A stretch of 32,636 bases of DNA from an uncultured Muribaculaceae bacterium (GTDB lineage Bacteria > Bacteroidota > Bacteroidia > Bacteroidales > Muribaculaceae). The stretch is from assembly GCA_910578365.1 (NCBI GenBank), contig CAJTRC010000023.1:1-32636 (forward strand), read 5' to 3'. Position 1 is the first letter of the stretch, and each line of letters opens with the position of its first letter. The notes beneath the pieces were generated by a model, which saw only the letters and a program-made list of their open reading frames with translations, made no database searches and was not told where the DNA came from. The translations under genes and the position numbers were made by a program. Shown here piece by piece: positions 14,533-21,442 of this stretch.

Positions 14533-14985
14533 TTAGTTCAGGGGCGGGCAGTCGTGGCCGTATTCCTCTTTGTAGAGGCGCATATATTCCTGCGGCTGCT
14601 CCTTGCGGAGTTGCAGGCGTTCACTTTCCGGGACGTCGCCGAGCTTCTTGTAGGTCTTGGCCGGGGCCTGTCCTGCGCCGGGGGTCGGGGCTGTCTCTTT
14701 GCTGAGCTGGATTGTGTCGGTTGGCTTCATCTGCTGCGGCATTGCCTTGAATGTGTCGGCCAGCATTTCCACCCCGGCGCTCTTGCCTAACTTGATAAAG
14801 TGGTCGCGCTGGTCTGCAAGGATCTTGCGGTCGGCGATTGCTTGGTCCACGGTCTGCGTCACTGCTGCGAGTTGCAGACTGTCGGCGCTGTCGGCCTTTG
14901 TTTTCATCAGGTTCAGCGCGGCGGTGATCTGTTCGTCTGTCGCGCCCTCGGGAAGTCCGAGGAGCTGTAACTGTTCTTTGTTCAT
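14533..14985 (-). CDS. possible internally initiated scaffold (Mu gpZ-like)
   Basis: An in-frame ATG at 14985 (M-N-K-E-Q-L-Q-L-L-G) follows a linker (P-I-E-N-P-N-N-K-K-E) and an A/G-rich run AAAAAAGAG just before the start. Initiation here would give a 150-aa scaffold alone, as Mu makes gpZ from within gene I. The start is plausible, but use is not shown. Confidence 0.4.
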   Translation of the reverse strand: MNKEQLQLLGLPEGATDEQITAALNLMKTKADSADSLQLAAVTQTVDQAIADRKILADQRDHFIKLGKSAGVEMLADTFKAMPQQMKPTDTIQLSKETAPTPGAGQAPAKTYKKLGDVPESERLQLRKEQPQEYMRLYKEEYGHDCPPLN

Positions 14986-15528
14986 CTCTTTTTTATTATT
15001 GGGGTTTTCGATTGGTTTTTCCTCCGGGGTGTCGGGAGTGTCTACGAGCGTCAGCAACGGAAGCGCCGGGCTGTCCTCTCCGGCGGCGAGTTTCAGCAGC
15101 TTGGCGTCTGCCCCGCACAGTTGCAGCGCGTCGTCATTGCTGCCAATATCCACAATGCTGACCTCTACAAGTTTGCACCGGGTCACGGTCTCGCGCGTCT
15201 GCCCGGGCAACACAAGCGCCGGGTCGGGGCTGGTCTCCTGTGGCTCCAGCCCGGCCGAAGCCATGCGCAAAAATCCGTTTTCCCATTTGCTCTCTATCTG
15301 CTTGGCGAAGTCGTCGGCTTGGTCGAATACCGGCGTACCTATCAGCTTGCCGTCCTCGACCCTCAGGTTCTCCATGCGGCCAATCGGCATGTCCTTGCCG
15401 TTCCATGCCCTACGGTGCATCCACAGCAAAACAGGGTTACGCTCGTACTGGCTCAGGTCTATGCCCGAAGTCAGCACACGCGTGCCGTAACTGTTCACGG
15501 CTTCGGTGGAGATTATAACTTCTTTCAT
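14533..15528 (-). CDS. prohead protease fused to scaffold
   Basis: 331 aa from the ATG at 15528 (M-K-E-V-I-I-S-T-E-A-V). A GTG start at 15564 is in frame but lies inside a terminator-like hairpin, so the ATG is preferred. Residues 1-160 are an HK97-type protease (U35): likely catalytic H38 (L-L-W-M-H-R) and S91 (F-L-R-M-A-S-A-G-L), with P-I-G-R between and V-E-V-S-I-V-D-I-G later. From about residue 182 the chain is helical and charged (M-N-K-E-Q-L-Q-L-L-G-L-P), typical of scaffold. This mirrors Mu gpI (protease) and its in-frame gpZ (scaffold). It matures the capsid encoded next. Confidence 0.87.
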   Translation of the reverse strand: MKEVIISTEAVNSYGTRVLTSGIDLSQYERNPVLLWMHRRAWNGKDMPIGRMENLRVEDGKLIGTPVFDQADDFAKQIESKWENGFLRMASAGLEPQETSPDPALVLPGQTRETVTRCKLVEVSIVDIGSNDDALQLCGADAKLLKLAAGEDSPALPLLTLVDTPDTPEEKPIENPNNKKEMNKEQLQLLGLPEGATDEQITAALNLMKTKADSADSLQLAAVTQTVDQAIADRKILADQRDHFIKLGKSAGVEMLADTFKAMPQQMKPTDTIQLSKETAPTPGAGQAPAKTYKKLGDVPESERLQLRKEQPQEYMRLYKEEYGHDCPPLN

Positions 15529-15547
15529 TGCGGTTGTCTGTTGTCTT

Positions 15548-15610
15548 AAAAAATGCCCGGGCACGGGGCGCGATGGTGGGTGGAGGGTTGGGTGTTGCTC
15601 CGTGCCCGGG
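15548..15610 (-). terminator. hairpin plus T-run between tRNA and protease gene
   Basis: Inverted repeat CCCGGGCACGG (15556-15566) and CCGTGCCCGGG (15600-15610), 11 bp with a 33-nt loop. On the minus strand the second arm runs into ATTTTTT (plus A-run 15548-15553). Read leftward it ends the tRNA transcript 20 nt before the protease ATG. The long loop makes it weaker than a classical terminator, so it may act as an attenuator. Confidence 0.5.
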
Positions 15611-15637
15611 GCTTTCCTTTCAATCTTTTTTACCTTG

Positions 15638-15709
15638 TGGCGGCGGCGGGAGTCGAACCCGCGACCTCCGGGGAATGAGCCCGGCGAGCTACCTCTGCTC
15701 TACGCCGCA
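15638..15709 (-). tRNA. tRNA-Met (CAT), initiator type
   Basis: A full cloverleaf reads on the minus strand. Acceptor TGCGGCG pairs with CGCCGCC except position 1 (T1/C72 unpaired). D-arm is GAGC / AGAGGTA / GCTC. Anticodon stem is CCGGG / CCCGG with loop CTCATTC (anticodon CAT at 15675-15677). Variable loop is AGGTC, T-arm GCGGG / TTCGACT / CCCGC, discriminator A. CCA is not encoded. Initiator hallmarks: no Watson-Crick pair at 1-72, three consecutive G-C pairs (G29-G31 with C39-C41), and A11-U24. Odd: position 37 is U and 38 is C, where initiators normally carry A37 A38. First gene of the leftward late transcript, about 30 nt downstream of its -7 box. Confidence 0.88.
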
Positions 15710-15737
15710 GTATATGGCTGTAAGTCGTTCAGCGCTG

Positions 15738-15768
15738 CAAAATTGGCTATTGTTCGCCGCCCTCCAAA
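15738..15768 (-). promoter_or_regulatory. leftward late promoter (tRNA, head and tail operon)
   Basis: Minus strand: TTTG (plus 15765-15768), 19-bp spacer, CAATTTTG (plus 15738-15745), one base from the TAnnTTTG consensus. Predicted start is near 15728, 20 nt before the tRNA. Confidence 0.55.
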
Positions 15769-15795
15769 AAAGTGTGTAAATCTTTTACAAACTTT

Positions 15796-15826
15796 TTTAC
15801 TGAGCCGCCGTTTTGAGCCAATTTTG
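15796..15826 (+). promoter_or_regulatory. rightward late promoter (terminase-to-gp37 operon)
   Basis: Plus strand: TTTA (15796-15799), 19-bp spacer, CAATTTTG (15819-15826). It has one mismatch per box, mirroring the leftward promoter through the 16-bp inverted repeat. Imperfect boxes suggest dependence on a phage activator. Confidence 0.5.
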
Positions 15827-15836
15827 CAGCGTAAAA

Positions 15837-15861
15837 AGGTGCGCCACAGCTTGTCGCACCT
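15837..15861 (+). promoter_or_regulatory. 5' UTR hairpin before the small terminase gene
   Basis: AGGTGCG (15837-15843) pairs with CGCACCT (15855-15861) around an 11-nt loop, in the leader of the rightward late transcript 28 nt before the first ATG. No T-run follows, so a leader structure or stabilising element is likelier than a terminator. Confidence 0.45.
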
Positions 15862-15889
15862 GTAACCATATAAATTTTATTACGTATTA

Positions 15890-16360
15890 ATGGCAACTAA
15901 AAAAGAACGCGAACAGCAGCGCGAGCACGCCCGGCTGCTCTTTATGCAGGGGGAGCCCCAGAAGTCTATCGCCGAAAAGGTCGGAGTGTCAGCCCAGACG
16001 ATTACAAAGTGGGTGGCCGACGGGGGCTGGGAACAGGCGCGCGCCGCTGCTAATATCACGCGCCCGGAGCTGGTTAACAAAATTCTTAACAGTATTAACG
16101 TGCTGCTTGAAGATTTGGCGACCGACCCGTCGCCGGAGAAAACAGCCGCGAGTGCTGACAAGCTCGTTAAGTTCGCCGCCACTGTTGAACGACTCGACAA
16201 AAAAACCTCAGTGGTTGACGTTATAGAGGTTTTTATGGCTTTCAGCAAGTGGCTGCAATACCGTATGAGCTTCGACCCCAATGTAACACCCGAACTGCTC
16301 AAAACCATAAACCATTATCACGACCTTTTCATCTCCGAAAAGTTAAAGGAAAGTTATTAA
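15890..16360 (+). CDS. small terminase subunit (DUF1804/Mu gp27-like)
   Basis: 156 aa. The N-terminus is basic (K-K-E-R-E-Q-Q-R-E-H-A-R-L-L-F) and leads into a helix-turn-helix, K-S-I-A-E-K-V-G-V-S-A-Q-T-I-T-K-W-V (about residues 23-41), as in small terminases that recognise phage ends. A long helical central region (I-N-V-L-L-E-D-L-A, then L-V-K-F-A-A-T-V-E-R-L) fits the oligomerisation domain. First gene of the rightward late operon, 3 nt before the large subunit. For a Mu-like phage it would start headful packaging from the integrated left end. Confidence 0.83.
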   Translation: MATKKEREQQREHARLLFMQGEPQKSIAEKVGVSAQTITKWVADGGWEQARAAANITRPELVNKILNSINVLLEDLATDPSPEKTAASADKLVKFAATVERLDKKTSVVDVIEVFMAFSKWLQYRMSFDPNVTPELLKTINHYHDLFISEKLKESY

Positions 16361-16363
16361 CAC

Positions 16364-17911
16364 ATGACAAAAGCGGAATTAAAAAAAGCGATTGAAGAAT
16401 GGAAGCAGCATTGTGAAACGGTGCAGGCCGCGACCGCTGTAAACACCAGCGAAACGCCCGCGCAGCGCCTCAAACGCATTGCGCGCCTGCGCTCCGATTA
16501 TGCCGCCTTTGTGGATTATTACTTTCCCCACTGGACCGTTAACCCGGAGACCGGCAAGTCAACGCCCTGCGCCTCGTTCCATATCGACGCGGCCAACAAA
16601 ATCAAAAGCAACCGCAATTTCAAAGGGGCTTTCATGTGGCACCGCGGCGCGGCAAAGTCAACAAACATGGACGTATTTGTCCCCATGTGGCTAATGTGTC
16701 AGGAACGCCGCGAAATTAACGTTATGGTTATCGTTGGCAAATCTGAGGACAACGCTAAAACTCTGCTGGGTGATATTCAGGCAGAATTACAATATAACCA
16801 GCGTTACATTGCCGACTTTGGCGAACAATACAACGCCGGCAACTGGCAGGACGGCGAGTTTGTCACAGCCTCGGAAGTGGCTTTTTTTGCCCGTGGCCGC
16901 GGTCAGTCGCCGCGTGGTCTCCGCTACCGCTCACACCGTCCAGACTACATCGTGATCGACGACCTCGACGACGACGAGCTGGTGGAAAGTCCCGCCCGTG
17001 TTTCCAAACTATTTAGCTGGGTGCGCTCGGCTCTGTTCGGCACTCTTGACGGTGGACGCGGCCGCTTCATCATGGTTGGCAACCTAATTGCCAAAAATTC
17101 GGTGCTCGCCAAGTGGTGCGACATCAAGGCTGTGCAGGTTACTCGCGTCAATATCTACGACCGCGACGGCAATATCTCATGGGGCACGAAGTGGACACCT
17201 CAGGAAGTCCGCGACATTGAGGCTGTGAGCGGTTACAGGGATTTTCAAAAAGAATACATGAATAACCCCATTATTGAAGGTGCCGTGTTCCGCAACGACT
17301 GGATCCGCTGGGGCAAGCGTCCGGCTTGGTCCAAGTTCTCAGAACTGGTGTTATACATCGACCCCAGCTTCAAGGGCTCCACTAAAAACGACTTTAAGGC
17401 GGCAAAGCTCTGGGGCAAAGCCGGGACCTCCCTCTGGTGTCTCCGCGCTTTTGTCCGTCAGTGCTCCGTGGCTGAAATGGTCCGCTGGTGTTACGACCTC
17501 CACGACTGGGCGCGCTCGCAAAATATTGCCGTGCGCTGGTATATGGAAGCCAATTTCATGCAGGACACTATCCTCGACGAGTTCCGACGTGAGGGCGAAC
17601 TGCGCGGCTATCAGCTACCCATTACCGGCGACAAGCGCAGAAAGCCCGACAAGTTCCAGCGCGTGGAAGCGGTCAGCCCCCTGTGGGAGCGCGGCTTCGT
17701 CACTTACGACGAGACGCAGCGCGACGACCCCGACATGCTCGCCGGCATAGATCAGACCCTTGCCTTTGAAAAGGGTATGCGCGGCCACGACGACGGCCCC
17801 GACGCTGACGAGGGTGCTATATGGATTTTACAGCGCGACACGCGCCAACGAAATATTGTTAATTCGGTCTCCATTGGTATGAGGCCAAACGCTAAAAATG
17901 TATCATGGTAA
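16364..17911 (+). CDS. terminase large subunit (Mu gp28-like)
   Basis: 515 aa. ATPase part: Walker A-like H-R-G-A-A-K-S-T (93-100), preceded by F-M-W; Walker B Y-I-V-I-D-D-L-D-D (195-203). Nuclease part: L-Y-I-D-P-S-F-K-G with D333, W-Y-M-E-A-N with E395, and G-P-D-A-D-E-G-A (D480, D482), a standard RNase H-like acidic set. It pumps DNA through the portal and cuts at headful. Length is typical for Mu gp28 relatives. It is tightly spaced after the small subunit, and its stop overlaps the next start (17905-17911). Confidence 0.93.
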   Translation: MTKAELKKAIEEWKQHCETVQAATAVNTSETPAQRLKRIARLRSDYAAFVDYYFPHWTVNPETGKSTPCASFHIDAANKIKSNRNFKGAFMWHRGAAKSTNMDVFVPMWLMCQERREINVMVIVGKSEDNAKTLLGDIQAELQYNQRYIADFGEQYNAGNWQDGEFVTASEVAFFARGRGQSPRGLRYRSHRPDYIVIDDLDDDELVESPARVSKLFSWVRSALFGTLDGGRGRFIMVGNLIAKNSVLAKWCDIKAVQVTRVNIYDRDGNISWGTKWTPQEVRDIEAVSGYRDFQKEYMNNPIIEGAVFRNDWIRWGKRPAWSKFSELVLYIDPSFKGSTKNDFKAAKLWGKAGTSLWCLRAFVRQCSVAEMVRWCYDLHDWARSQNIAVRWYMEANFMQDTILDEFRREGELRGYQLPITGDKRRKPDKFQRVEAVSPLWERGFVTYDETQRDDPDMLAGIDQTLAFEKGMRGHDDGPDADEGAIWILQRDTRQRNIVNSVSIGMRPNAKNVSW

Positions 17912-18168
17912 TTTTCGACTATCTCCGCGCACGCCTCTTTGACCTGCGCAAAAATCGCGCAATTAAACAGGCGCGACGCGACGCCGCCACCTATGGCAAA
18001 AAATTTATTGTTGTCGTCTGGGACAAACGCCCGGTCTGTGTCTCCATGCAGGCCGTGAAAACTTTGATCCGTCAGCGCCGCCTCGTCGGGGTCACTCCCG
18101 AAAAAATACAGCAGCAGGCTATTTTTGTGGCGTTTCCTCCCTCCAAAAACTCCCGCCCATGTTCCTGA
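17905..18168 (+). CDS. hypothetical 87-aa basic protein after terminase
   Basis: Overlaps the terminase end by 7 nt and the gp36-like gene by 10 nt, so it is firmly embedded in the operon. Basic and Arg-rich N-terminal half (Y-L-R-A-R-L-F-D-L-R-K-N-R-A-I-K-Q-A-R-R), then a compact middle (K-K-F-I-V-V-V-W-D-K-R-P-V-C-V) and a helix-like R-R-L-V-G-V-T-P-E-K-I-Q-Q-Q-A-I-F motif. No membrane segment. Similar small proteins occur at this spot in related phages, but I know no function for them. Confidence 0.7.
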   Translation: MVIFDYLRARLFDLRKNRAIKQARRDAATYGKKFIVVVWDKRPVCVSMQAVKTLIRQRRLVGVTPEKIQQQAIFVAFPPSKNSRPCS

Positions 18169-18581
18169 CAATAGACGACTACCGCGCCGTGTGCGACGAC
18201 TACGAGTTCCGCGTCATTTCCCAAAATGGTGAGGTGCGCGCCGGAGCCGAAGCCGCCGCATTAGAGCAAATCGGCTCTTATCTCCGGCACCGTTACGACA
18301 TCGACCGCGCCCTCTCGGCCTCCGGCAGCTGCCGTAACGCTATGCTTGTGCAGTGCGCCGTTAATATCTCCCTGTGGCTCATGGTTCACCGCCTGCCGCA
18401 GAATATGGGCCATGAGCGCCGCGAGTGCCTCTATAACGACGCTATAAAGTGGCTGCGCGATATTCAGGCCGGCAAAGCCTCCCCGGATCTCCCGGTCTAT
18501 CAATCCCCCGACGGCTCCGGCGACGACCTCCGCAACCCTGTGCGCTGCGGCTCCATGAAGCCCAGCCGTTACGACTGGTAA
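18159..18581 (+). CDS. Mu gp36-like protein (DUF1320), head-tail connector
   Basis: 140 aa. The start M-F-L-T-I-D-D-Y, the central I-G-S-Y-L-R-H-R-Y-D-I-D, and A-V-N-I-S-L-W-L-M-V-H-R-L match the DUF1320/gp36 pattern: short strand, helix with Y-L-x-x-R-Y, then a hydrophobic helix with L-x-x-R. The C-terminal W-L-R-D-I-Q-A-G-K and an R-Y-D-W end also fit, the D-W tail being common in this family. Role: neck/connector between portal and tail. It starts inside the previous gene. It is separated from the hub gene by phased TTTAA repeats at 18587-18612. Confidence 0.85.
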   Translation: MFLTIDDYRAVCDDYEFRVISQNGEVRAGAEAAALEQIGSYLRHRYDIDRALSASGSCRNAMLVQCAVNISLWLMVHRLPQNMGHERRECLYNDAIKWLRDIQAGKASPDLPVYQSPDGSGDDLRNPVRCGSMKPSRYDW

Positions 18582-18586
18582 AACCA

Positions 18587-18612
18587 TTTAACACCCATTT
18601 AACACCGTTTAA
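18587..18612. repeat. phased TTTAA leader repeat before the baseplate hub gene
   Basis: TTTAA at 18587, 18598 and 18608 (spacing 11 and 10 bp), as three near-identical units of the form CCATTTAACACC, immediately upstream of the ATG at 18616. This matches the leader arrays at 9880, 23315 and 25411 in orientation relative to the following gene. Confidence 0.65.
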
Positions 18613-18615
18613 CCC

Positions 18616-19572
18616 ATGTTTAAGCTATGCGCAAAAGTTGAGATTTCCGGCGACCGCTCGTGGTCGCTTGATTTCGTGACCGCCGTTGAAATTACACGCG
18701 ACACCGAAAAACTGACAACCGAAGCCAAAATAACACTGCCTAAAAAAATGAAGTGGGACGGCTCGGCTGACATTCCTGTGCGCCGTGGCGACTCCGTGCG
18801 CATATCTCTGGGCTACGACGATAATTTACAGCTTGCATTTGTCGGCTATGTCCGTGACGTGGGCTTCAAAACGCCCATTGTCATAACGTGCGAGGACGAT
18901 ATGTTCAAACTCAAACAAATGCCGGCTGCTAAAAAGGCTTACCGCTCCGTAACTCTTGAAACATTGCTCAAGGATCAGGGCATTACTTACCGGCTCAACA
19001 TCATGGGGGAGCAGTCGCTCGGTGCCTATCGCGTCACTGCCGACACCGTGGCCTCTCTGCTCGGCAAACTGTCAGAACAGGGCGTGCGCTCATTTTTCCG
19101 CTATGAAAACGGCGAGCCGGTGCTTTACTGCGGTGTGCTCTTTGAACGCGACTCCACCCCCTCGCAAGTGTTCAAAACCGGGCTTAACATCATTTCAGAC
19201 CAAAGCCTCCAGCAGCAAAAGGCTGAAAATATGCGCCTGCGCGTTAAGGCGGTCAGCCTTATGCCGGATAATAAAAAAATCAAGGTTGAGGTCGGCGACG
19301 CCGACGGCGAACACCGCACGCTCCACACCTACAACAAAACCGAAAGCGAGTTAAAGGCGTGGGCCGAACAGGAAATTAAACGCCTTAAACGCGACGGCCT
19401 CACCGGCTCTTTTACGACTTTCGGGGCTTCGCTTGTTGACTGCCTCGACGCTATCGGGCTAATTATCGACGGCAAAAAAGCCGGAGTCTATCAGGTCAAA
19501 AAGAATGTAATTAAATACGGCACGTCCGGCTACCGTCAGGAAATAACGCTCGGGCTGCGTGTCGGCGACTAA
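18616..19572 (+). CDS. baseplate hub protein (Mu gp44 / gpD-like)
   Basis: 318 aa. The beta-rich N-terminus (C-A-K-V-E-I-S, then D-F-V-T-A-V-E-I-T-R-D) with R-G-D-S-V-R-I-S-L-G-Y and L-A-F-V-G-Y-V-R-D-V is the late-control/hub pattern (gp27-like barrel). The Y-R-L-N-I-M-G-E-Q-S-L-G-A-Y and R-S-F-F-R-Y-E-N-G-E-P-V-L-Y-C-G regions match Bacteroidota hub proteins, and the C-terminal D-A-I-G-L-I-I-D-G-K-K-A-G-V-Y-Q-V ends the barrel. It lies directly before the spike gene. Unusual context: baseplate genes here are inside the packaging/head operon and opposite in strand to the other tail genes. Confidence 0.82.
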   Translation: MFKLCAKVEISGDRSWSLDFVTAVEITRDTEKLTTEAKITLPKKMKWDGSADIPVRRGDSVRISLGYDDNLQLAFVGYVRDVGFKTPIVITCEDDMFKLKQMPAAKKAYRSVTLETLLKDQGITYRLNIMGEQSLGAYRVTADTVASLLGKLSEQGVRSFFRYENGEPVLYCGVLFERDSTPSQVFKTGLNIISDQSLQQQKAENMRLRVKAVSLMPDNKKIKVEVGDADGEHRTLHTYNKTESELKAWAEQEIKRLKRDGLTGSFTTFGASLVDCLDAIGLIIDGKKAGVYQVKKNVIKYGTSGYRQEITLGLRVGD

Positions 19573-19582
19573 ATAAACAGTT

Positions 19583-20185
19583 ATGGCAGATTTACGAAAT
19601 ATCATCAGAGAACTGGCAAAGCCCGACGGCGAGACTGTCGCGCTGGTCTGCACCGTGGACGCGGTGGACGAAAAAGCCCGCACTATCGACTGCACCCCGC
19701 TTAATGAGGGCGCCCCCTTGCTCGGTGTCAATCTCCAAGCAAATCAGGGCGCGGATTACGGCTTTTGGCTTTATCCGGAAGTTGGCAGTTTTGTTATTGT
19801 CGGCTTCGTGGCAGACGGTGCCGCCGGGGTGGTTCTGAGCACTGAGAAAATCAAACAGGCCGAAGTCGTCATCGGTGACAACTCCGCCGTCATGGACGCC
19901 GACGGCTGCCGTATTAAAACAGCCAATATGTCCGCCGACATCAACCCCGACGATATAATTTTCAACGGCGGCAAGCTCAACGGCCTTGTTAAAATCGACG
20001 ACCTAACAAAGCGGCTTAACATAATCGAAAAGGACATTAACCAACTTAAAGCCCTTTTCTCTGCCGGTGTTTGCGCACCTCAGGACGGTGGCAAGGCTTT
20101 TATTAGTTCCTGTTCCTCTTGGGCCGGTGCGACCCTTACCGAAACAGTCCGCAGTGATTACGAAAACGATAAAATAAAACAATAA
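19583..20185 (+). CDS. baseplate spike protein (Mu gp45 / gpV-like)
   Basis: 200 aa. Residues about 15-95 form an OB-fold typical of phage base V proteins: V-A-L-V-C-T-V-D-A-V-D-E-K-A-R-T-I-D-C-T-P-L, then W-L-Y-P-E-V-G-S-F-V-I-V-G-F-V. A short repetitive beta region follows (V-V-I-G-D-N-S-A-V-M-D-A-D-G), then a helical segment and a Ser/Cys-rich tail. No H-x-H iron-binding tip is visible, so the membrane-piercing apex may be supplied differently or folded without iron. Works with the hub encoded just upstream. Confidence 0.8.
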   Translation: MADLRNIIRELAKPDGETVALVCTVDAVDEKARTIDCTPLNEGAPLLGVNLQANQGADYGFWLYPEVGSFVIVGFVADGAAGVVLSTEKIKQAEVVIGDNSAVMDADGCRIKTANMSADINPDDIIFNGGKLNGLVKIDDLTKRLNIIEKDINQLKALFSAGVCAPQDGGKAFISSCSSWAGATLTETVRSDYENDKIKQ

Positions 20186-20197
20186 TGTTTCACCGCA

Positions 20198-21442
20198 ATG
20201 GCTAATATTTTAGACAATATCCGCAACTATCTCCGCCGCCCCACACAAACCCAGCTCCAGACGCTGGCGCGCGCCGTAGCCTCCAAAAAGGGGGTGCAGA
20301 TTTCGGCTATGCTCCAGCAGCAGTCCGATTCCCTGACAAAAAAGGACATTGCCGACTGGCGAGCCGCTAACCAAATGGCTATCGACTACGAAAACCCCAA
20401 CCGCTGCCGGCTTTATGATATTTACGCCGATTGCGTCCTCGACGCCCACCTCTCCGGCTGTATCGCCCAGCGCAAGGGTAAGGTATTGCAGAAAGATTTC
20501 CGCCTCGTGGATTCCAACGGCAAGGAAAACACCGCCGCCACCGAACTGCTGCAAAGTGAGTGGTTCGCCGACTTTCTATCCCTATGTCTAGACTCCATTT
20601 ATTGGGGGCCAACCCTCATACAGTTGGGCGACATCATACGCAACAACGGCCCTCTCCGTTTTGACGGGGTGGAGCTTGTGCCACGTAAGCATGTTATCCC
20701 TGAATATGGGGTCATCGTGCGTTCGCCCGGTGACGACTGGCACGGGGGTATATCATATCGGGAAGGCGACTTTGCCAACTGGTGTGTGGAAGTTGGCAAG
20801 CCCCGAGACCTCGGCCTGCTTTTGAAGTGTGCCCCCTCTTGTATCAGCAAAAAGAATATGCTTGCCTACTGGGACGTGTTCGGCGAGATCTTCGGTATGC
20901 CTATGCGCATAGCCCGCGTTAATTCTCTCGACGACACTGAACGCGCAAAGGTTGAGGCTGCTCTCCGCGACATGGGCGCGGCCCAGTACATCGTGACAAG
21001 CGACGGCACGGAGATAGAGATCAAGGAAAGCAGCCGCGGCGACGCTTACAATGTCTATGACAAGCGCGTGGACCGCTGCAACTCTGAACTGTCTAAGGTC
21101 GTGTTAAACCAGACTATGACCATTGATTCCGGGTCCTCGCTCTCTCAGTCTGAAGTACACCTCGAAATTTTTGAGCGTACCACCGAAAGCGACGCCATTA
21201 TGTGCGCCCACATAATCAACGGTCGACTTCTCCCGCTTATGGTTCTGCACGGCTTCCCAGTCAAGGGGCTGCGCTTTCAATGGAACAACGCGACCTCTTA
21301 CACCCCTGCCGAACAGCGCGAAATTGAACGCCTTTTGCTGGAGTATTACAACATCCCCGCCGACTACTTTACAGAAAAATACGGCGTGACTATTGACTCA
21401 CCGCGCGAAGCCAAAACACAGCCCGACCGTTTTTTCGACTGA
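20198..21442 (+). CDS. portal protein (DUF935, Mu gp29-like)
   Basis: 414 aa. DUF935 features: D-I-A-D-W-R-A-A-N-Q-M-A near residue 50, R-L-Y-D-I-Y-A-D-C-V-L-D-A-H-L-S-G-C-I-A-Q-R-K (70-92), L-D-S-I-Y-W-G-P-T-L-I-Q, and V-F-G-E-I-F-G-M-P-M-R-I-A-R. The Q-M-Y-F-like stem is replaced by P-A-E-Q-R-E-I-E-R-L-L-L-E-Y-Y near the C-terminus. It forms the dodecameric DNA gate and docks the terminase. Its stop is overlapped by a CTG codon that is in frame with the MuF gene (CTGA, 21439-21442). Confidence 0.92.
   Translation: MANILDNIRNYLRRPTQTQLQTLARAVASKKGVQISAMLQQQSDSLTKKDIADWRAANQMAIDYENPNRCRLYDIYADCVLDAHLSGCIAQRKGKVLQKDFRLVDSNGKENTAATELLQSEWFADFLSLCLDSIYWGPTLIQLGDIIRNNGPLRFDGVELVPRKHVIPEYGVIVRSPGDDWHGGISYREGDFANWCVEVGKPRDLGLLLKCAPSCISKKNMLAYWDVFGEIFGMPMRIARVNSLDDTERAKVEAALRDMGAAQYIVTSDGTEIEIKESSRGDAYNVYDKRVDRCNSELSKVVLNQTMTIDSGSSLSQSEVHLEIFERTTESDAIMCAHIINGRLLPLMVLHGFPVKGLRFQWNNATSYTPAEQREIERLLLEYYNIPADYFTEKYGVTIDSPREAKTQPDRFFD

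Larger units (their letters stand above)
15733..15831. repeat. 16-bp perfect inverted repeat in the divergent late promoter region
   Basis: CGCTGCAAAATTGGCT at 15733-15748 is the exact reverse complement of 15816-15831, with a 67-bp spacer. Each arm carries CAATTTTG followed by CAGCG pointing outward, so the arms are mirrored -7 regions of two divergent promoters. A smaller dyad, TGTAAA-TCT-TTTACA, lies between them (about 15775-15789). Shared activator site or invertible element are both possible. Confidence 0.75.

Noticed and set aside
15528..15564. GTG at 15564 as protease start
   Set aside because: It falls inside the terminator-like stem; protease similarity begins at M-K-E-V from 15528.
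15506..15865. Long open frame through 15506-15865
   Set aside because: It runs antisense across the tRNA and the hairpin and gives the usual meaningless translation of a tRNA; no start or family supports it.
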